From Isoperla grammatica (taxonomy: Eukaryota > Arthropoda > Insecta > Plecoptera > Perlodidae), in the NCBI GenBank assembly GCA_945910005.1, contig OX246739.1, forward strand, positions 38,429,598-38,493,597: 64,000 nucleotides of DNA. The letters run 5' to 3'. The notes beneath the pieces were generated by a model, which was given only the letters and a program-made list of their open reading frames with translations, made no database searches and was not told the origin of the DNA. Made by a program: the position numbers and the translations under genes. Positions 33,860 to 46,658 of the stretch are shown piece after piece; within the stretch, counting starts at the first letter, position 1, and each line of letters starts with the position of its first letter.

Positions 33860-34850
33860 ATAAAACACAAGTCATAATATGTACCGACGCATAGAAGCAC
33901 AAGCCATAATATATGTACCGACCAGTGGTGTAGTGGTGCGTATACGGGCGTATACGCCGTATACGCACTGATCCAGCTAAAAAACTTACGTATACATACT
34001 GGTTTTGGTTATGATACGAGTGATACGCAATGATACGGTCGTAACATGCCTCGAATGACGGACGGAATGACGGATTCACGATTCTCAGCTTTTCTCCATT
34101 GATAAAATTGTGCTCTCTGGCACTGGCATTTAATAAGCACAAGGCCTCAAATCCTCTAAGACCACCCTTAGATCTGGGAGTCCCGATATTCAATTTTGTC
34201 CTGCGTCCCGCCAATACACCAAGTGGGATACAATTGTCTCGCTTGGTAAAAATATTGCGGTGTCAATTATCAACAGCCAAGTATCAACAGATATACCTGT
34301 ACGGGCCACGGGCAGCGTGTGTGTTGACAAACCACTTCCCAAGTGCCAAAACGTATTCCTGAACAATCCTCGTCAGTGTTCCAATTATTTTTTGTGATTT
34401 TTTGGTTTTGCACTACAAAAACTGCAGTATTTCGAGATTGCATTCAGTCCGGTATTGGTATCTAAAACTCTCAAAACACACTCTAAAAAGCCTGTTTTTT
34501 TTTAATCGCCTGCGGCGCCATTGTTGGAGGACTCTGCCTCCCAAACCCCCCCATATTCTTTTGTCTGAAAAAATGTGTCCCTCCAGCTTCCCACTGAAGC
34601 GTATACTCACTGGTAAATTTGGCACTACACCACTGGTACCGACGCATAGAAGCACAAGCCATAATATGTACCGACTCATAGAAGCACAAGCCATAATGTA
34701 CTGACTCATAGAAGCACAAGTCATAATATGTACCGACGCATAGAAGCACACGTCATTATGTACCGCATGGAAGCACAAGTCATAATGTAGCGACGTATAG
34801 TAGCACACGTCATAATATGTACCGACGCATAGAAGCATGGTTGGTTGGAA
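33860..34850. repeat. About 31-bp minisatellite (atgtaccgacgcatagaagc...), split by a hAT-like insertion
   Basis: Units reading cataatatgtaccgacg then catagaagcacaag occur at 33868-33922 and resume at 34636-34850, with shorter and mutated units on the right (tgtactgactcatag, tgtaccgcatgg, tgtagcgacgtatag). The gap between is the mobile element 33923-34635. Confidence 0.88.
33923..34635. mobile_element. Non-autonomous hAT-like element inserted into a minisatellite
   Basis: Ends CAGTGGTGTAGTG at 33923 and CACTACACCACTG ending at 34635. Perfect GTACCGAC target duplications at 33915-33922 and 34636-34643 are part of the minisatellite unit. At 713 bp it is non-coding, with internal gtatacg repeats near 33940 and a C-rich block near 34530-34550 like that of the element at 2308. 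Confidence 0.9.
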
Positions 34851-36160
34851 GTCCGTGTCCCCGAGTCCGGAAAAACTTCCCGGGACGTCTTGTTGTCCCG
34901 GATTTGATTACTCATATAATCTTTTCGGTTCTATGTATAGGATATTATGCGCCCTCGTAATCGTCCGTCGAACTTATGAGTGGCAGAAGTCGGGGGCTCG
35001 GTCGCCAACCGCGGCCCTACGGACTTTGATTGTCTTAATTGATTGTAACTGCCCTGTTAGAATCGTAGTTTTCTCCAGTTTGCCAAGGTTCCTAAAATAT
35101 GTTTATGATTTTACTTTCGTACAATATAATGTAATGCAAGCAAAATGACGTAAAGCCCAAATATCATCATAAGCAGCAGCGGTTGTGTTGTTATCAGGTA
35201 CTCGAATCAGCTGAGACTGTAGTTCTATGTTTTATTGTGTAGGTCTGTATAATATGTAATATGTATAACAAATACATTGCTTCAAAGACATACTAAATAC
35301 AGGCTTACTGTCTGATGAAAGGAAATTGTATTGATTTCTGGTGAGAAACGTCGTTCTTTTAGATGAAAGTGATCTTGAACTTTACGGTACGTCTCGTATT
35401 CAGTCTGTTATGCTAATCGAGACGATGATACATGAAGTGAAGATGGAAAAACATCAGGGCAGGAACTCAGTTATTATGGTGTCAGCTCAGACACACCTAA
35501 TCGGCCACAGCCAGTATTATAGCAAATAATTTTACATATCACAAACACTGACAAAGAATTCAATTAAACAATATACCAAAGCATACAAAACTATAATTTT
35601 TAATGTCAGGGAATAGGAGCAACAAGATAATTTCTAAATATTGTACGAGATCCTAAAAAATATAGGATGTGTATTAGTGATACTAGGAAAACGCTTTGTG
35701 CGACGCGTTGATAATCGAGCAAGTTGATACACGATAAACGAAATCGAACATTATATGCCGAAAAGATTTCAAAGCTATCCATCGTCAGCAATCATGTCCA
35801 TCGCCGTATGCATCCACAGCCAATTCCAACACGGGTCTTTGTATACTTATTGACGGCAATATAATAAATGTAATTTATACCTATAATACATAGCAACCCT
35901 GAAACGAAACAACCCAAGCTCTGTCGACATCTCAATTCGAATATTTGGTCTGCTTCGCCAACTAACGTAACAATATTAGTGACAATTGATTACAACAATT
36001 GTTACCGGTACTTGTTGATGTTAGTCGATGAAGCAGGCGAAATGAAAATGATGGGGAACTGTACAAATATAACGTCCACTGGCAGGCAGTTTTTACAACC
36101 CCAAAGCCGCTAGCTAGCACATGGATCAATTACTAATTATATTCCATTACTTCTTGGCTT
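34851..36160. other. Intergenic, no gene seen
   Basis: No gene. The segment 35341-35540 shares the word ctaatcgagacgatga with 22850-22865, so it is probably a dispersed repeat. Reverse family D core at 35682-35720. Confidence 0.35.
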
Positions 36161-36465
36161 AGGAATAAGTAAACGGTGACTTTGGAGCCGTCCTAGCAAC
36201 GAAGCACTCAATAAATTCAAAGTTGTTCTGAATCGGCCTTGTTGATTCTGGCATTTGTCCGCAGGTGTTCGCACTGTCCAATCACTGATTCATGTGTTTC
36301 GTATTTGAAATATCGATCTTTGATTGGTTATCGCTCACTCGTCGATGGTGTTCGAAGCCTACAGAGTTGGTTTAGTCACTTTAAATTAAAGTCCCCCACT
36401 GCAAATCAGTTTAGTTACTGAGTGGGTAGACTCTAAATGTGAATTTATTTTATTTAATTTATTTA
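36161..36465 (+). mobile_element. Family A SINE-like repeat, copy 2
   Basis: Begins aggaataagtaaacggtgac, includes ctttggagccgtcctag, gatctttgattggttatcgc and actgagtgggtagactc, and ends in an ATTTATTT-rich tail. Aligns along its length with copy 1 reversed. Confidence 0.78.
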
Positions 36466-37510
36466 GACTAATAATGTATAGACGGGAGGTGAGATTAATA
36501 TGTCGTACGCGCGTCTATTATTTAAACCTGTCATAGCAAACAAACTATATGCACGTCAGGTCATGCTCAAACACTGCAAGCACGTCTAAACTGCGTCACG
36601 GGGAGCATTGATTTGAAATATGACACGTTTGCCGTGAAAACAGGAACTTTTAAATCCCTTGTTGGTACATAAATCTTAACTCACTACGATTAGCATGTAC
36701 AATTTTATTTAAAATAATGTATAATACAGATGTTAAAGATAATACACAAGCAGTGATTTGATATATTAAATTAATGCTTGACTAGCTGGACTCGAAGAGA
36801 GAATGACTGATGTCGTTTCTAAAACTTCCGTGGATAAAAATTCAGTCGTGTGATATTAGGAGTGTTCACTTCTGTTATTTCCATTCTATACTTCCACCAC
36901 ACAATTATGTAATTTATTAATTTTGACGATTAAAAATTGTATAATCTATCGTCATCGACAAGTTATCAGAATTCATCAGCATCGTAACATTGTTCTCTCT
37001 GAAAGATGGGCTGTTCTTCTGTCTTCTGGTTACAACATGAAACCCTGCTATAAAGCATCGTTGTTGGGCCCTAGACTAAACGAACTGTCGTCGAAAAAAT
37101 ACTTTTAATCTATACAGTTTATAATTATGTAAATTAAACCCGGGCATTTTGCATCGGCACCTAAACACATCCTGGGTAAAAAAATTACCTCAGTAAAAAA
37201 ACACGAAAGGTTCTCAGTTAGCAAAACAATACAGTATTAGGTTTGAATATATTTCAAATAATTCGTCGATAATTTGAACGGTCGGTGCTTGATATGCGCG
37301 CAACAACGGCACGCGGCCATCAACCATGATACTCTGCGTAGCCACGGCAATAATTGGCCTGAACATGGAAAGAAAACTGTTTTGCTACTGCTACTGATTT
37401 CAGTGTGATATTGCAAGGCTAGAACTATTAACTACCTGCAAACTGTCGATTAAGGAACGCCAACATTTAATCGTCGCGAAATGAATGTATTTTTCATAGT
37501 CACAACTCAC
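36466..37510. other. Intergenic, no gene seen
   Basis: AT-rich, short frames only. Confidence 0.35.
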
Positions 37511-37512
37511 TG

Positions 37513-37695
37513 TATTTATTTATTTATTGTATAGGCTATTGCAGAGCCACCGTCTGAGCGGAGGCTCTCTTCAGCCATACAGTTAGTTAAGACATGTAAA
37601 TACAAACAAAAATTACAAAACAATTGCACAGTACAAAATACAAAATAGGTACAATCTATTAGTACAAAAACACTAATACAAAATACATTATGAAT
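37513..37695 (-). mobile_element. LINE-like 3' tail with (TAAA)n end, minus strand
   Basis: + strand: (TTTA)n, attgtataggctattgcaga, gccaccgtctgagcggaggc, ctcttcagcc, then A-rich acaaaatacaaaatag. On the minus strand the order is body, GAGCCTCCGCTCAG stem-like region, and AATAAATAAATA tail, resembling a non-LTR 3' end. The words gccaccgtctgagcgg and ccgctcagacggtggc are simply the two strands; no long hairpin is present. Confidence 0.5.
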
Positions 37696-40020
37696 AGATA
37701 TAAAGGAAATGAGATAATAGTACTCTTGTAGGCTATAGTACAGTACAGTCTGACTCTTGAGATGTGAATATTAGATAGCTGCCTTATTTGAGGCAGGCTG
37801 CGAATACTGCTTAACATATTATCTTGTCACCACTCAACTGTTTTGCAATAATTATCGCATGATTTGGTCCATGCATCGGTGAAGCATCAGCTTCCAAGCG
37901 GCATGACTCGAGTTATAATGTTGTTTTTGTATATAAAGTGCAGATATACCATTAATTGTAATTTCAGCAAAGAATAATATTTATTTGACATCCGATGTTA
38001 CCTCTTCCTAAACATAGAGAAAGAATTCAACATTTCAAAGCAACTGACGAGTTGTTGCTATATATATATATATACACCCGTATAATACGTTGTGTTCCTT
38101 CAGATGCGACCGTGCAGCATTCCTTATTTTGGTGGTAAATTTGAGTGACGCATTGATGGTGATATTGTGATTGCGTTGTAGGCTTATAACAACTTCTCGA
38201 AGAAAAACACAATTGGTTGAATTTGCGTATATGGTGTAAACTGCAAATTCAACTATTTGGTATTGTACGAAGTTTGAGACGAATATATCTGTTATAGTTT
38301 TTGCTGTCGAATTTTTTAATGCGGCGGTTCAAAACACATATTTGTACCAGTGTATGGCAAATGTGCAGTAAAAAGAGAGCTGCGATCAAAAAACAAAACT
38401 AATAATTACAAAATATTTTACACTCTATTACACTCGCGTGAGGTTTTTCTGATTTTGAAGCCAGATATGATTGGGAGTTGGGACACAATTATCAGGGTTG
38501 AGTGCATGTGTGACTGTCCCGATTCAGTGGGACAGCCGATGTCCCCAATACTCCCATCTTGCTCGGAAAATGTCATCGCTCCTTGAAGTGTTTGGTAAAA
38601 TAAAATCACATTATAATCGGTAGTGTTCTATCTCGGCGATGTTGCCCGCCTAGTATTCTACTAAACATAAAGCATAAGATGATGCAAACTGAAGAATGCT
38701 CTTGACAGAAGCAGACCTGATCTGTCAACCGTTGCTAAAATTTAAAGTAAACCGAAACATAAAATTCGAGAACTAAAAACTGTCTGGCAGTGCTAGAGCT
38801 ACCGAAACCAAGAGAAATACCACAATTGTTGAATGCGGCCGACGAAGCCGTGGTTTGTCCTAATCACAGTGTCTTGCCGCATAACGCATAATAGTCGAGC
38901 AACGCTTAGCAAAACGTACAATAAAAACTGAGCCGTTTAACTCGCATGTTGTGATGTTATGCAAACACAATTGCCCTCAGCTACATTAGCGAGACATGAG
39001 ATCGTTAGTGATCCGAGGTGGGTGTCGAGATTTATTCATGAAAATCACTAAAAAGATAAGTTGAAATGATTATCTATCCTCACATCCGGTTGTTTGGCCT
39101 AGTGGAAGGTTTTCAATTTATTCGCTAATGAATTCAAGACTCCTTTATTGGAGGACTGCGAGGGGGCGTGGCTAAGCCCGGACGATTTATAAGTATCGTC
39201 AGACATTGTTGTTTTACGTCGTGCATTACCATTGAGGAAGTGGATGCGGTGGTATTGAGGCTCTCTTCTCATCGTAAATAGCTCGGCCTATGGTAGCAGC
39301 CACCTGTTGAGCGCGTCTCTGCATGTATGGCTTTCATCTCAAACGCACACGCACACGCACGCAAGATATTGACCGAATTTACCATTTTGTGTATGATATA
39401 TTGCGTGTGGCGATATCGAGGGGGAGCGAGCCCTCCCTAATAACTGAGGGCAGAGAATTTGTCATATTTAAACCGAGCGCAAATAATGCCTTGTTGATTA
39501 ATTTAGGTACTTATTAGGTAAACTAGGCCACCAATGGATTGTTTTTCGAATGGAAACCAGAAATTTAAAATTCCAATTCCGACTGGGAACCATACCCAGG
39601 TGACCAGGTCGAATGGCCGACCCAAGCAAGGCAAGCATCAAATCTAATCTAATCTAATCTAATCTAATGATTACGACATCTCGATGGGTTCAGTGAATCA
39701 TCGAAGCGAAGGGCTGAATTCAGGGATGCAGTCACAAATTAAAAAGTGTCAGGGCGGGTAATCGTCAAGTCAATATCAATTTAGTACAGTAAGTACTAGT
39801 GATAATTTACTTAAAACCCTGCTTCCCTAATTTCTAGCTAAATTTACAAATGTCCCGGCCGGGCACGAATGCGTCCATAATGGCCCCCGACAGAGAATCC
39901 AACAGTGTCCGCGTGCACTGTGCATGTGCACTGTGCCCTGTGCACTGTGCACTGTGCAAGTCGCTATCAGAACACGTATAGGGGAACTCAAGCCGCGCAG
40001 AAGACAGCCGCAGCAGTGGC
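37696..40020. other. Intergenic; short (TA)n, (CACGCA)n and (AATCT)n tracts
   Basis: No gene. (TA)n at about 38060-38075, cacgcacacgcac near 39343-39363, and (AATCT)n at 39642-39668. Confidence 0.45.
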
Positions 40021-40027
40021 GCCACAG

Positions 40028-40213
40028 ATAAATAAATAAATAAATAAATTCACATTTAGAGTCTACCCACTCAGTAACTAAACTGATTTGCAGTGGGGGA
40101 CTTTAATTGAAAGTGACTGAACCAACCCTGTAGGCTTCGAACACCATCGACGAGTGAGCGATAACCAATCAAAGATCGATATTTCAAATACGAAACATAT
40201 GAATCAGTGATTC
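40028..40213 (-). mobile_element. Family A SINE-like repeat, copy 3 (5' truncated)
   Basis: (TAAA)n at 40028-40050, then the same order of words as copy 1 up to gaatcagtgattcattc, where homology stops. Confidence 0.75.
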
Positions 40214-41071
40214 ATTCAAGTACCATGTGGGAAGTAATGTCCGTACGATGGTCCCGCGAGTATGTATTACATTACATTTCAGTGAAGACGCAATAAGCGT
40301 TCGCCAAGTTTATTTTGAGCGAATGTGGATGGCGTTTCGTAAATTCAAATAGGTATATACCTACATTTTTTTCCACGAGCGACTACTCAACAATAAGTAT
40401 TCCGAATTTTGTTCGTGTATTTGCACCTCTTGTCTAAATCTTCTTGCTCTCAGAAGTTGGCGAAAATTCTTTGCACGTTTTCGAAGAGTATGTTATTTGA
40501 ATTTTGAGTGGTTGCTTTCACGTGAGTAGGAACATTTCGTTATTTTTCATCGAGCACATTAATTCGAACATTTTTTTTAACAATCGTGCAAGTTACAGAT
40601 CGTTGGTCCTGGTATTCGTGTATACACACGAAAAATGGCGTTGGCTCTATTAGACGCCTCGTACGATAGCAATTTACTGTCATATTTCAACGAGTCCAAG
40701 GCTCATTCTTAATCGTTATCATTTAAAATACATTTTCCTGCACATATGAAGGAAACATATTATTCAAATAAGCCGAGTTCTCAGAGATGTAAAGCGTACG
40801 ATAGACGTGACTCATGCCTCCTCGCATTACAATGGCGACAGCGTCTCGAGTTCTGAGAACATTCGGTTGTGATGTACAGTACCGAACGTGACGGCCACTA
40901 CGTGCTGAGACTGCGCATGCGCATACATTCCGTCCTGCACTGCGCCATGTGCTCGCTCACAGCAGTGCTCTCCTGACGAGTCCCAGGATAATGAAACGAG
41001 TCGTGGATCAGTAAGCTGCAGTTGTGTCCAAACAACCATCCAGGCTTGTGATCCCGGTTTCTTATGTTACT

Positions 41072-41337
41072 GGGCCCGGATTCACAAGAGGTCCTAAGTC
41101 TTTTTTTGGTCCTATCTCTAAGAAGGGCCGAACCTTGGACCTCTTGTAAAACCAGTCCCAGGTCACTCCAGGAAGTTACTAATAATTCCTGGTGAGAACA
41201 GGACACAATGAGCAGTCCAATAATAAGTTTTAAAAATTGTTCTAAGATATCTTCCTGGTTTTACAAGAGGTTCAAAGTTATGCCGGTCTTAGAGATAAGA
41301 CCAAAAAAGACTTAGGACCTCTTGTGAATCCTGGCCC
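41072..41337. mobile_element. Foldback MITE with about 80-bp arms
   Basis: Ends GGGCCCGGATTCACAAGAGG and, reversed, GGGCCAGGATTCACAAGAGG. The pairing continues through tcctaagtctttttt, ggtcctatctctaaga, and cctcttgtaaaaccag. The central 75 bp is unique. No coding potential; the small frames here are by-products. Confidence 0.85.
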
Positions 41338-42355
41338 TGGTCTACGACTCGATGAGCTCACACCAAAACTCACTGGGCCGTCTCTTTGCTGTCTGGTGTT
41401 TTCTGTTCTGTATTCGACTACCCTTTACATGCACCCCTATCGATAGACTTATGGGACGGCCAATCCACTCTTTCGTGCGCCCTCTCGTTGCGTCTACATA
41501 TAGCCTAGTGTTCCCTGTATTGACAGTCACGTCTTGAGGAGCTAAACTTGGACATTACGAACCGAACATTAATATTGAATTAAAACAGGATGTGCATTAC
41601 TTGTTGCGTCTTTCTGTGAGGGTTGCCAAACGTCTTGTTTCTCTGAATCCACTATGTATAATGTCTCGAATAAACAGACAAACTTTTGTTTTGTTGTAAT
41701 AATTGTTTACGTGACTGTGACAAATGTTATAACATGTAAATGTCAACGTGGTGATAGATTCGATGAGGTAATGTTTAATTCAGAACGGGAATAACCATTA
41801 CGATGATAACCAGCACACAACACAAACAATAACAAGCTGGTCTAAGAAGTGAGCTTCGAGACTTGTACAACAAGTCAAGATACCTTACCTTATTGCATCC
41901 TCAGTCAGTAGGCTGATTTGTTGTTGTTTGTCCCATGAATACGACACCATCACAATCTTGGTTGGTGGCTTCCCTTTCCATTCCGTATTTCCCCTCAATA
42001 AATTATTTAGTATTCATTCATAGGCCCACTTAAAATAATACGTCGAACTGAAATATGGTTCGTATCATTTTTTTGTCCAAAACCGGAGTGACAAAATTAA
42101 AATTATTCAACTGTTACGCGTAATTTAACCTTGATTAGAGGGGGCAGCCGAAATGAGAATGCGCCATATGTTGCGTGTTGGCAACCCTGTTGGTCAGGCA
42201 AGGCACATCTAGGCGAGCCAAAGGTCGAGGTGAAGGATTAGGATGCGCCTTGGATCACCGCCATGTCACGAACATCTTGCGTAGTCAGCAGGGGACGTAG
42301 ATTGGCACAGGTATGAATCACTGCGGGGCTCAACTGTGTCCATGAATACCGAGTG
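41338..42355. other. Non-coding stretch before the 72-bp array; weak exon candidate at 42263-42310
   Basis: ATG at 42263 (context caccgccATGt) with an upstream in-frame TAG at 42239 is open for 16 codons to GGCACAG|gtatga. This could be a short first exon leading to the array downstream, but 48 bp is too little to be sure. Confidence 0.2.
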
Positions 42356-42363
42356 CCTTGAGT

Positions 42364-43690
42364 GGAAGTACCCCGCGACATGTTAGCGATACTTACCCTC
42401 CGAGTGCCTTCAGTGCGCGTCCTCCGAGGAAGGGTGGAAGTACCCCACGATATGTTAGCGATACTTACCCTCCGAGTGCCTTGAGTGCGCGTCCTCCGAG
42501 GAAGGGTGGAAGTACCCCACGATATGTTAGCGATACTTACCCTCCTAGTGCCTTGAGTGCGCGTCCTCCGAGGAAGGGTGGAAGTACCCCACGATATGTT
42601 AGCGATACTTACCCTCCGAGTGCCTTGAGTGCGCGTCCTCCGATGAGGAAGGGTGGAAGTACCCCACGATATGTTAGCGATACTTACCCTCCGAGTGCCT
42701 TGAGTGCGCGTCCTCCGAGGAAGGGTGGAAGTACCCCGCGATATGTTAGCGATACTTACCCTCCGAGTGCCTTGAGTGCGCGTCCTCCGAGGAAGGGTGG
42801 AAGTACCCCACGATATGTTAGCGATACTTACCCTCCGAGTGCCTTGAGTGCGCGTCCTCCGAGGAAGGGTGGAAGTACCCCGCGATATGTTAGCGATACT
42901 TACCCTCCGAGTGCCTTGAGTGCGCGTCCTCCGAGGAAGGGTGGAAGTACCTCACGATATGTTAGCGATACTTACCCTCCGAGTGCCTTGAGTGGGCGTC
43001 CTCCGAGGAAGGGTGGAAGTACCCCACGACATGTTAGCGATACTTATCCTCTTAGTGCCTTGAGTGCGCGTCCTCCGAGGAAGGGTGGAAGTACCCCGCG
43101 ATATGTTAGCGATACTTACCCTCCGAGTGCCTTGAGTGCGCGTCCTCCGAGGAAGGGTGGAAGTACCCCACGATATGTTAGCGATACTTACCCTCCGAGT
43201 GCCTTGAGTGCGCGTCCTCCGAGGAAGGGTGGAAGTACCCCACGATATGTTAGCGATACTTACCCTCCGAGTGCCTTGAGTGCGCGTCCTCCGAGGAAGG
43301 GTAGAAGTACCCCGCGATATGTTAGCGATACTACCCTCCGAGTGCCTTGAGTGCGCGTCCTCCGAGGAAGGGTGGAAGTACCTCACGATATGTTAGCGAT
43401 ACTTACCCTCAGAGTGCCTTGAGTGCGCGTCCTCCGAGGAAGGGTGGAAGTACCCCACGGTATATTAGCGATACTTACCCTCCGAGTGCCTTGAGTGCGC
43501 GTCCTCCGAGGAAGGGTGGAAGTACCCCACGATATGTTAGCGATACTTACCCTCCGAGTGCCTTGAGTGCGCGTCCTCCGAGGAAGGGTGGAAGTACCCC
43601 ACGATATGTTAGCGATACTTACCCTCCGAGTGCCTTGAGTGCGCGTCCTCCGAGGAAGGGTGGAAGTACCCCACGATATGTTAGCGATAC
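42364..43690 (+). repeat. 19-copy 72-bp tandem array, open in frame (24-residue unit)
   Basis: ggaagtacccc starts units at 42364, 42436, 42508, 42580, 42655 and then every 72 bp to 43303, then 43374 to 43662. There is one +3 change (cgatgagg, near 42643) and one -1 change (cgatactaccctc, near 43330). The + strand frame repeats GGSTPRYVSDTYPPSALSA and RPPRK. It runs 42358-43350, breaks at the -1 change and continues 43347-43844 in the next frame with the same peptide. Beyond the array it reads TCFDDVSVTSSESHPSRTSP then LKQGLFSSK, followed by gtaact. It may be the repeat region of an exon or a minisatellite that happens to be open; no known family is recognised. Confidence 0.9.
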
Positions 43691-43790
43691 TTACCCTCCC
43701 ACATGTTTCGACGACGTGTCAGTCACATCCAGTGAGTCACATCCATCACGTACGTCACCCCTGAAACAGGGCCTGTTCTCCAGCAAGGTA
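43691..43790 (+). other. Possible coding tail of the 72-bp array ending at a donor
   Basis: Continues the array frame with serine/threonine-rich, non-repeat sequence up to CAGCAAG|gtaact at about 43788. It resembles an exon end, but there is no homology and the next exon is not seen. Confidence 0.25.
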
Positions 43791-43827
43791 ACTTCTGTTT
43801 TTGGTAAAGGAGGAACCTTGGTGGGCC

Positions 43828-43927
43828 CTCATTCCAGTACGTAAGCTGCAACCGGTTGCAACTTGCGCCCGGGATATGGAATTGGAAGCGCAACTTTACA
43901 ACCGGCTACAAACTGTTCTGGAATGAG
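43828..43927. mobile_element. Short inverted-repeat element, family C (100 bp)
   Basis: Ends CTCATTCCAGTACGTAAGC and, reversed, CTCATTCCAGAACAGTTTG. Both arms then contain a CCGGTTG word (gcaaccggttg, caaccggctac). A longer relative lies at 54447-54680. Confidence 0.7.
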
Positions 43928-46640
43928 TAACACGTGAACACGTAATGTAAAGTCAGATGTCGATAAGATGGGAATGAAAATACCACATGTTAAAAATGCT
44001 CTACGTGACTGTTGCATCACCACCACATACCGCCAACGGTATACGAACAAAATATGAGTATAACTGCATGGTTGTTGCGTTGTAGATTGTAATTGTATTT
44101 ATAAATCAATTGCTCCAAAATGTCATTCGGTGTTCGGCATCTCTTACTAAAGGATCGATATTTTTACCACACGTGGTTGTTCTACTCTTCCTGATGCTTG
44201 GCAATTTGTTATATAGCCCCTCAGTGACTTCAGACTGTGCACAAGATGCAGTAGGCCCGGATTCGAACGGGAATGAGAGCTCAATACTTTTATGGTCACT
44301 ACACTTTTATCAGAAACCAGTAGGGGTACTCACAATTATAAGCATATACACAAATGTCACATGTATTGATTGATAGAAATATGTACGTGAATGACAGTCA
44401 ACACATATTGATGTGATCATAAGTAAACAACAATTGGATCTGCAGAACGTTCCGCTCGTGCTTTCAACCTTGAAACATCAATCATTGCACTGACGTACAA
44501 GGAACTAAAGCTGCACACTACAAAGAATGTATGAATTACAATATTGAAAGCCGTTCCATAGCTGAACATACATCAATGTATCGTCAACTTCCAATACTGG
44601 ATGCTCCACGTGTGCAGTAAGAAGATATTTACATCATGACATCCTCTAACGAGATATCTTTCAGCGTCAATAAGTAATGTAACGTCTGAAGTCATGAATT
44701 GTCGATGGTAATTAAAATACCATAGGCCTATGCTGAAAGTCTTTTAACTAATTGGAAGATGTATAATTTTGAATTAAATCTAATGTTGCAAGATTGCGCG
44801 GAAGGTATTTGGGGGCTTTACATTCTATATATTTTGATGGAATGTTTTTCAATGCGTTGGGGGCTGATATCATGTATGTCTATGTCCAAGTCACCATGGT
44901 TTATTTATTAGACCAACGCCAACACAATCACGTCAAACTCTCGACTGGGTTCGTAGTTGGAAGTGCACGTGTACTATTTTGCATGTCTGTGCATGGTTCA
45001 TATCACGGGTTCATGTTCATCATTGGCGCCAATAGAAGGTTGTAAACAATCATTGTTGTTTCTGTACACTATTAGAATTATTACATTACACAAGTGCAAA
45101 TTTAATATGAGAAAGCATATGACACCGTAACATTCTCGACTTGCAACTGAGCGCAATGTACTCTAACTATACTGGCTACTGATAAATTTCACTCTCAGTT
45201 TACACTATAGGTCTAACTACTGGCTACTATGAAAACCACGTCACCACAAACAAAAAGTTGTTTTATGTGGTTAGGCTAAGGGGGTCATATAGCAACATTT
45301 GACGCATATTAAACCATTAAAGTAACGCGTTTTTCCACTGCTTATAGTTAGAGTAGCCAAAACCATGATTCACGCAAATCCCCTAAGTGGCGACACTGTG
45401 GTGATTGGTGATTGTTGAGTGTCACAGTCAATACTTGTGACCACTGTATAGGGAAGAACATCAGTCACCTTCAAACAATGGTGTGAGCGATTTGCACGAC
45501 GGTTGACGCAACATTTGCATTTTTAATATCGACGCAGAGGGAAACCCCAAATCATGAATCGTGAATCACATAAACTGCATTAAATGTAAGACATGTGAGT
45601 GTTGTAGTAGGAGAAAGTTTCAATCGTAGGCCTATTATGTACCTGTTAGCTCTGAGGTACAGTAGTATAGTATGTGTGTATGTCAGATCCCGTTACAGCA
45701 GGGATGTCCAGAACAGATGTGAAGAGCGCAGATTCAAATCTTTCAGTCATTATAATCGGTGGTGGATCTCACCACCGACAATACTGACTAAAAGATTTTC
45801 CTCAGTTATAGAGCAAATATTGGGAAAGTATTAGTTACTAACAAAGCAGCTGTGCCAACCATCTCATTGCCGTAACAGGCTAAACAGGGCAATTAGGTTC
45901 AGAGAGAACCACATTGAAATAAGCAAATGTGACCCCTCGCAACCACCTCTATTAACTCATTTTTGAGAGTTGTTTGGGAAAGTACTCGAATGGGCGCAAG
46001 CACGGGTCTTCGGTTCGTGTATATGTATACCCCAAGGTCTAGATCTCCACTGGCTTCGCTAGCAGTGCGTACAAGCCGGAGGCAAATACTCCACCAGGAG
46101 TAATCAAGCAGACCTCGGTGTACACCAGGGACGTTCTCAGCCTGAGGGTCTGCGTGCTGGCGCAGTTCTCACAGCCACTGGTCGCAGCTTGGTGGACAGT
46201 GGGGGTTGCAGGAACGTCTTCTGTGCAAGGCTTGATGCTCTTGACGGGGGGGGGGGGTGTTACTAAAGTATATTCATTATGAGAGACTGGCGTTACCCCC
46301 CGAATAACTCGAGATTACTTCCCGTCGTTTGCCAGAGATTTGTCAAGAAAGACAGTGATTTTGTTTACCTCTATCAACGAGGACAGAAGTGACAGAAGCA
46401 ATCCTGCAAGAACTCTAGGCTTGCTAATCGATGTTGAAATTGTAAAACATAGTTACGATACCAATATACTTGTTTTGTACATCGCGATGTTTCATCAGTT
46501 ATAATTTTGAGTTGAATATTAAAACTGCACTTACAATTCTGCAATTTGAAAGTTTTATTTAGATCTCAGTTTGGAGTTACAAAAATTTGGTTTCAAATAC
46601 GTCACATTAAAATGTCATCTACACAGGTATTATAGAAGAC
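43928..46640. other. Intergenic, no gene seen; GC-richer segment 46030-46240
   Basis: No gene. The segment 46030-46240 (ctggcttcgctagcagtgcg, gggtctgcgtgctggcgcag) is GC-rich compared with its surroundings but has no long frame. It is followed by a poly-G run at 46244-46257. Confidence 0.35.
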
Positions 46641-46658
46641 CCCTTGATGACCCAATCG

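Noticed and set aside
46030..46240. GC-rich segment as a possible exon or RNA gene
   Set aside because: No frame longer than about 60 codons and no convincing splice sites or RNA fold. Left as unexplained intergenic sequence.
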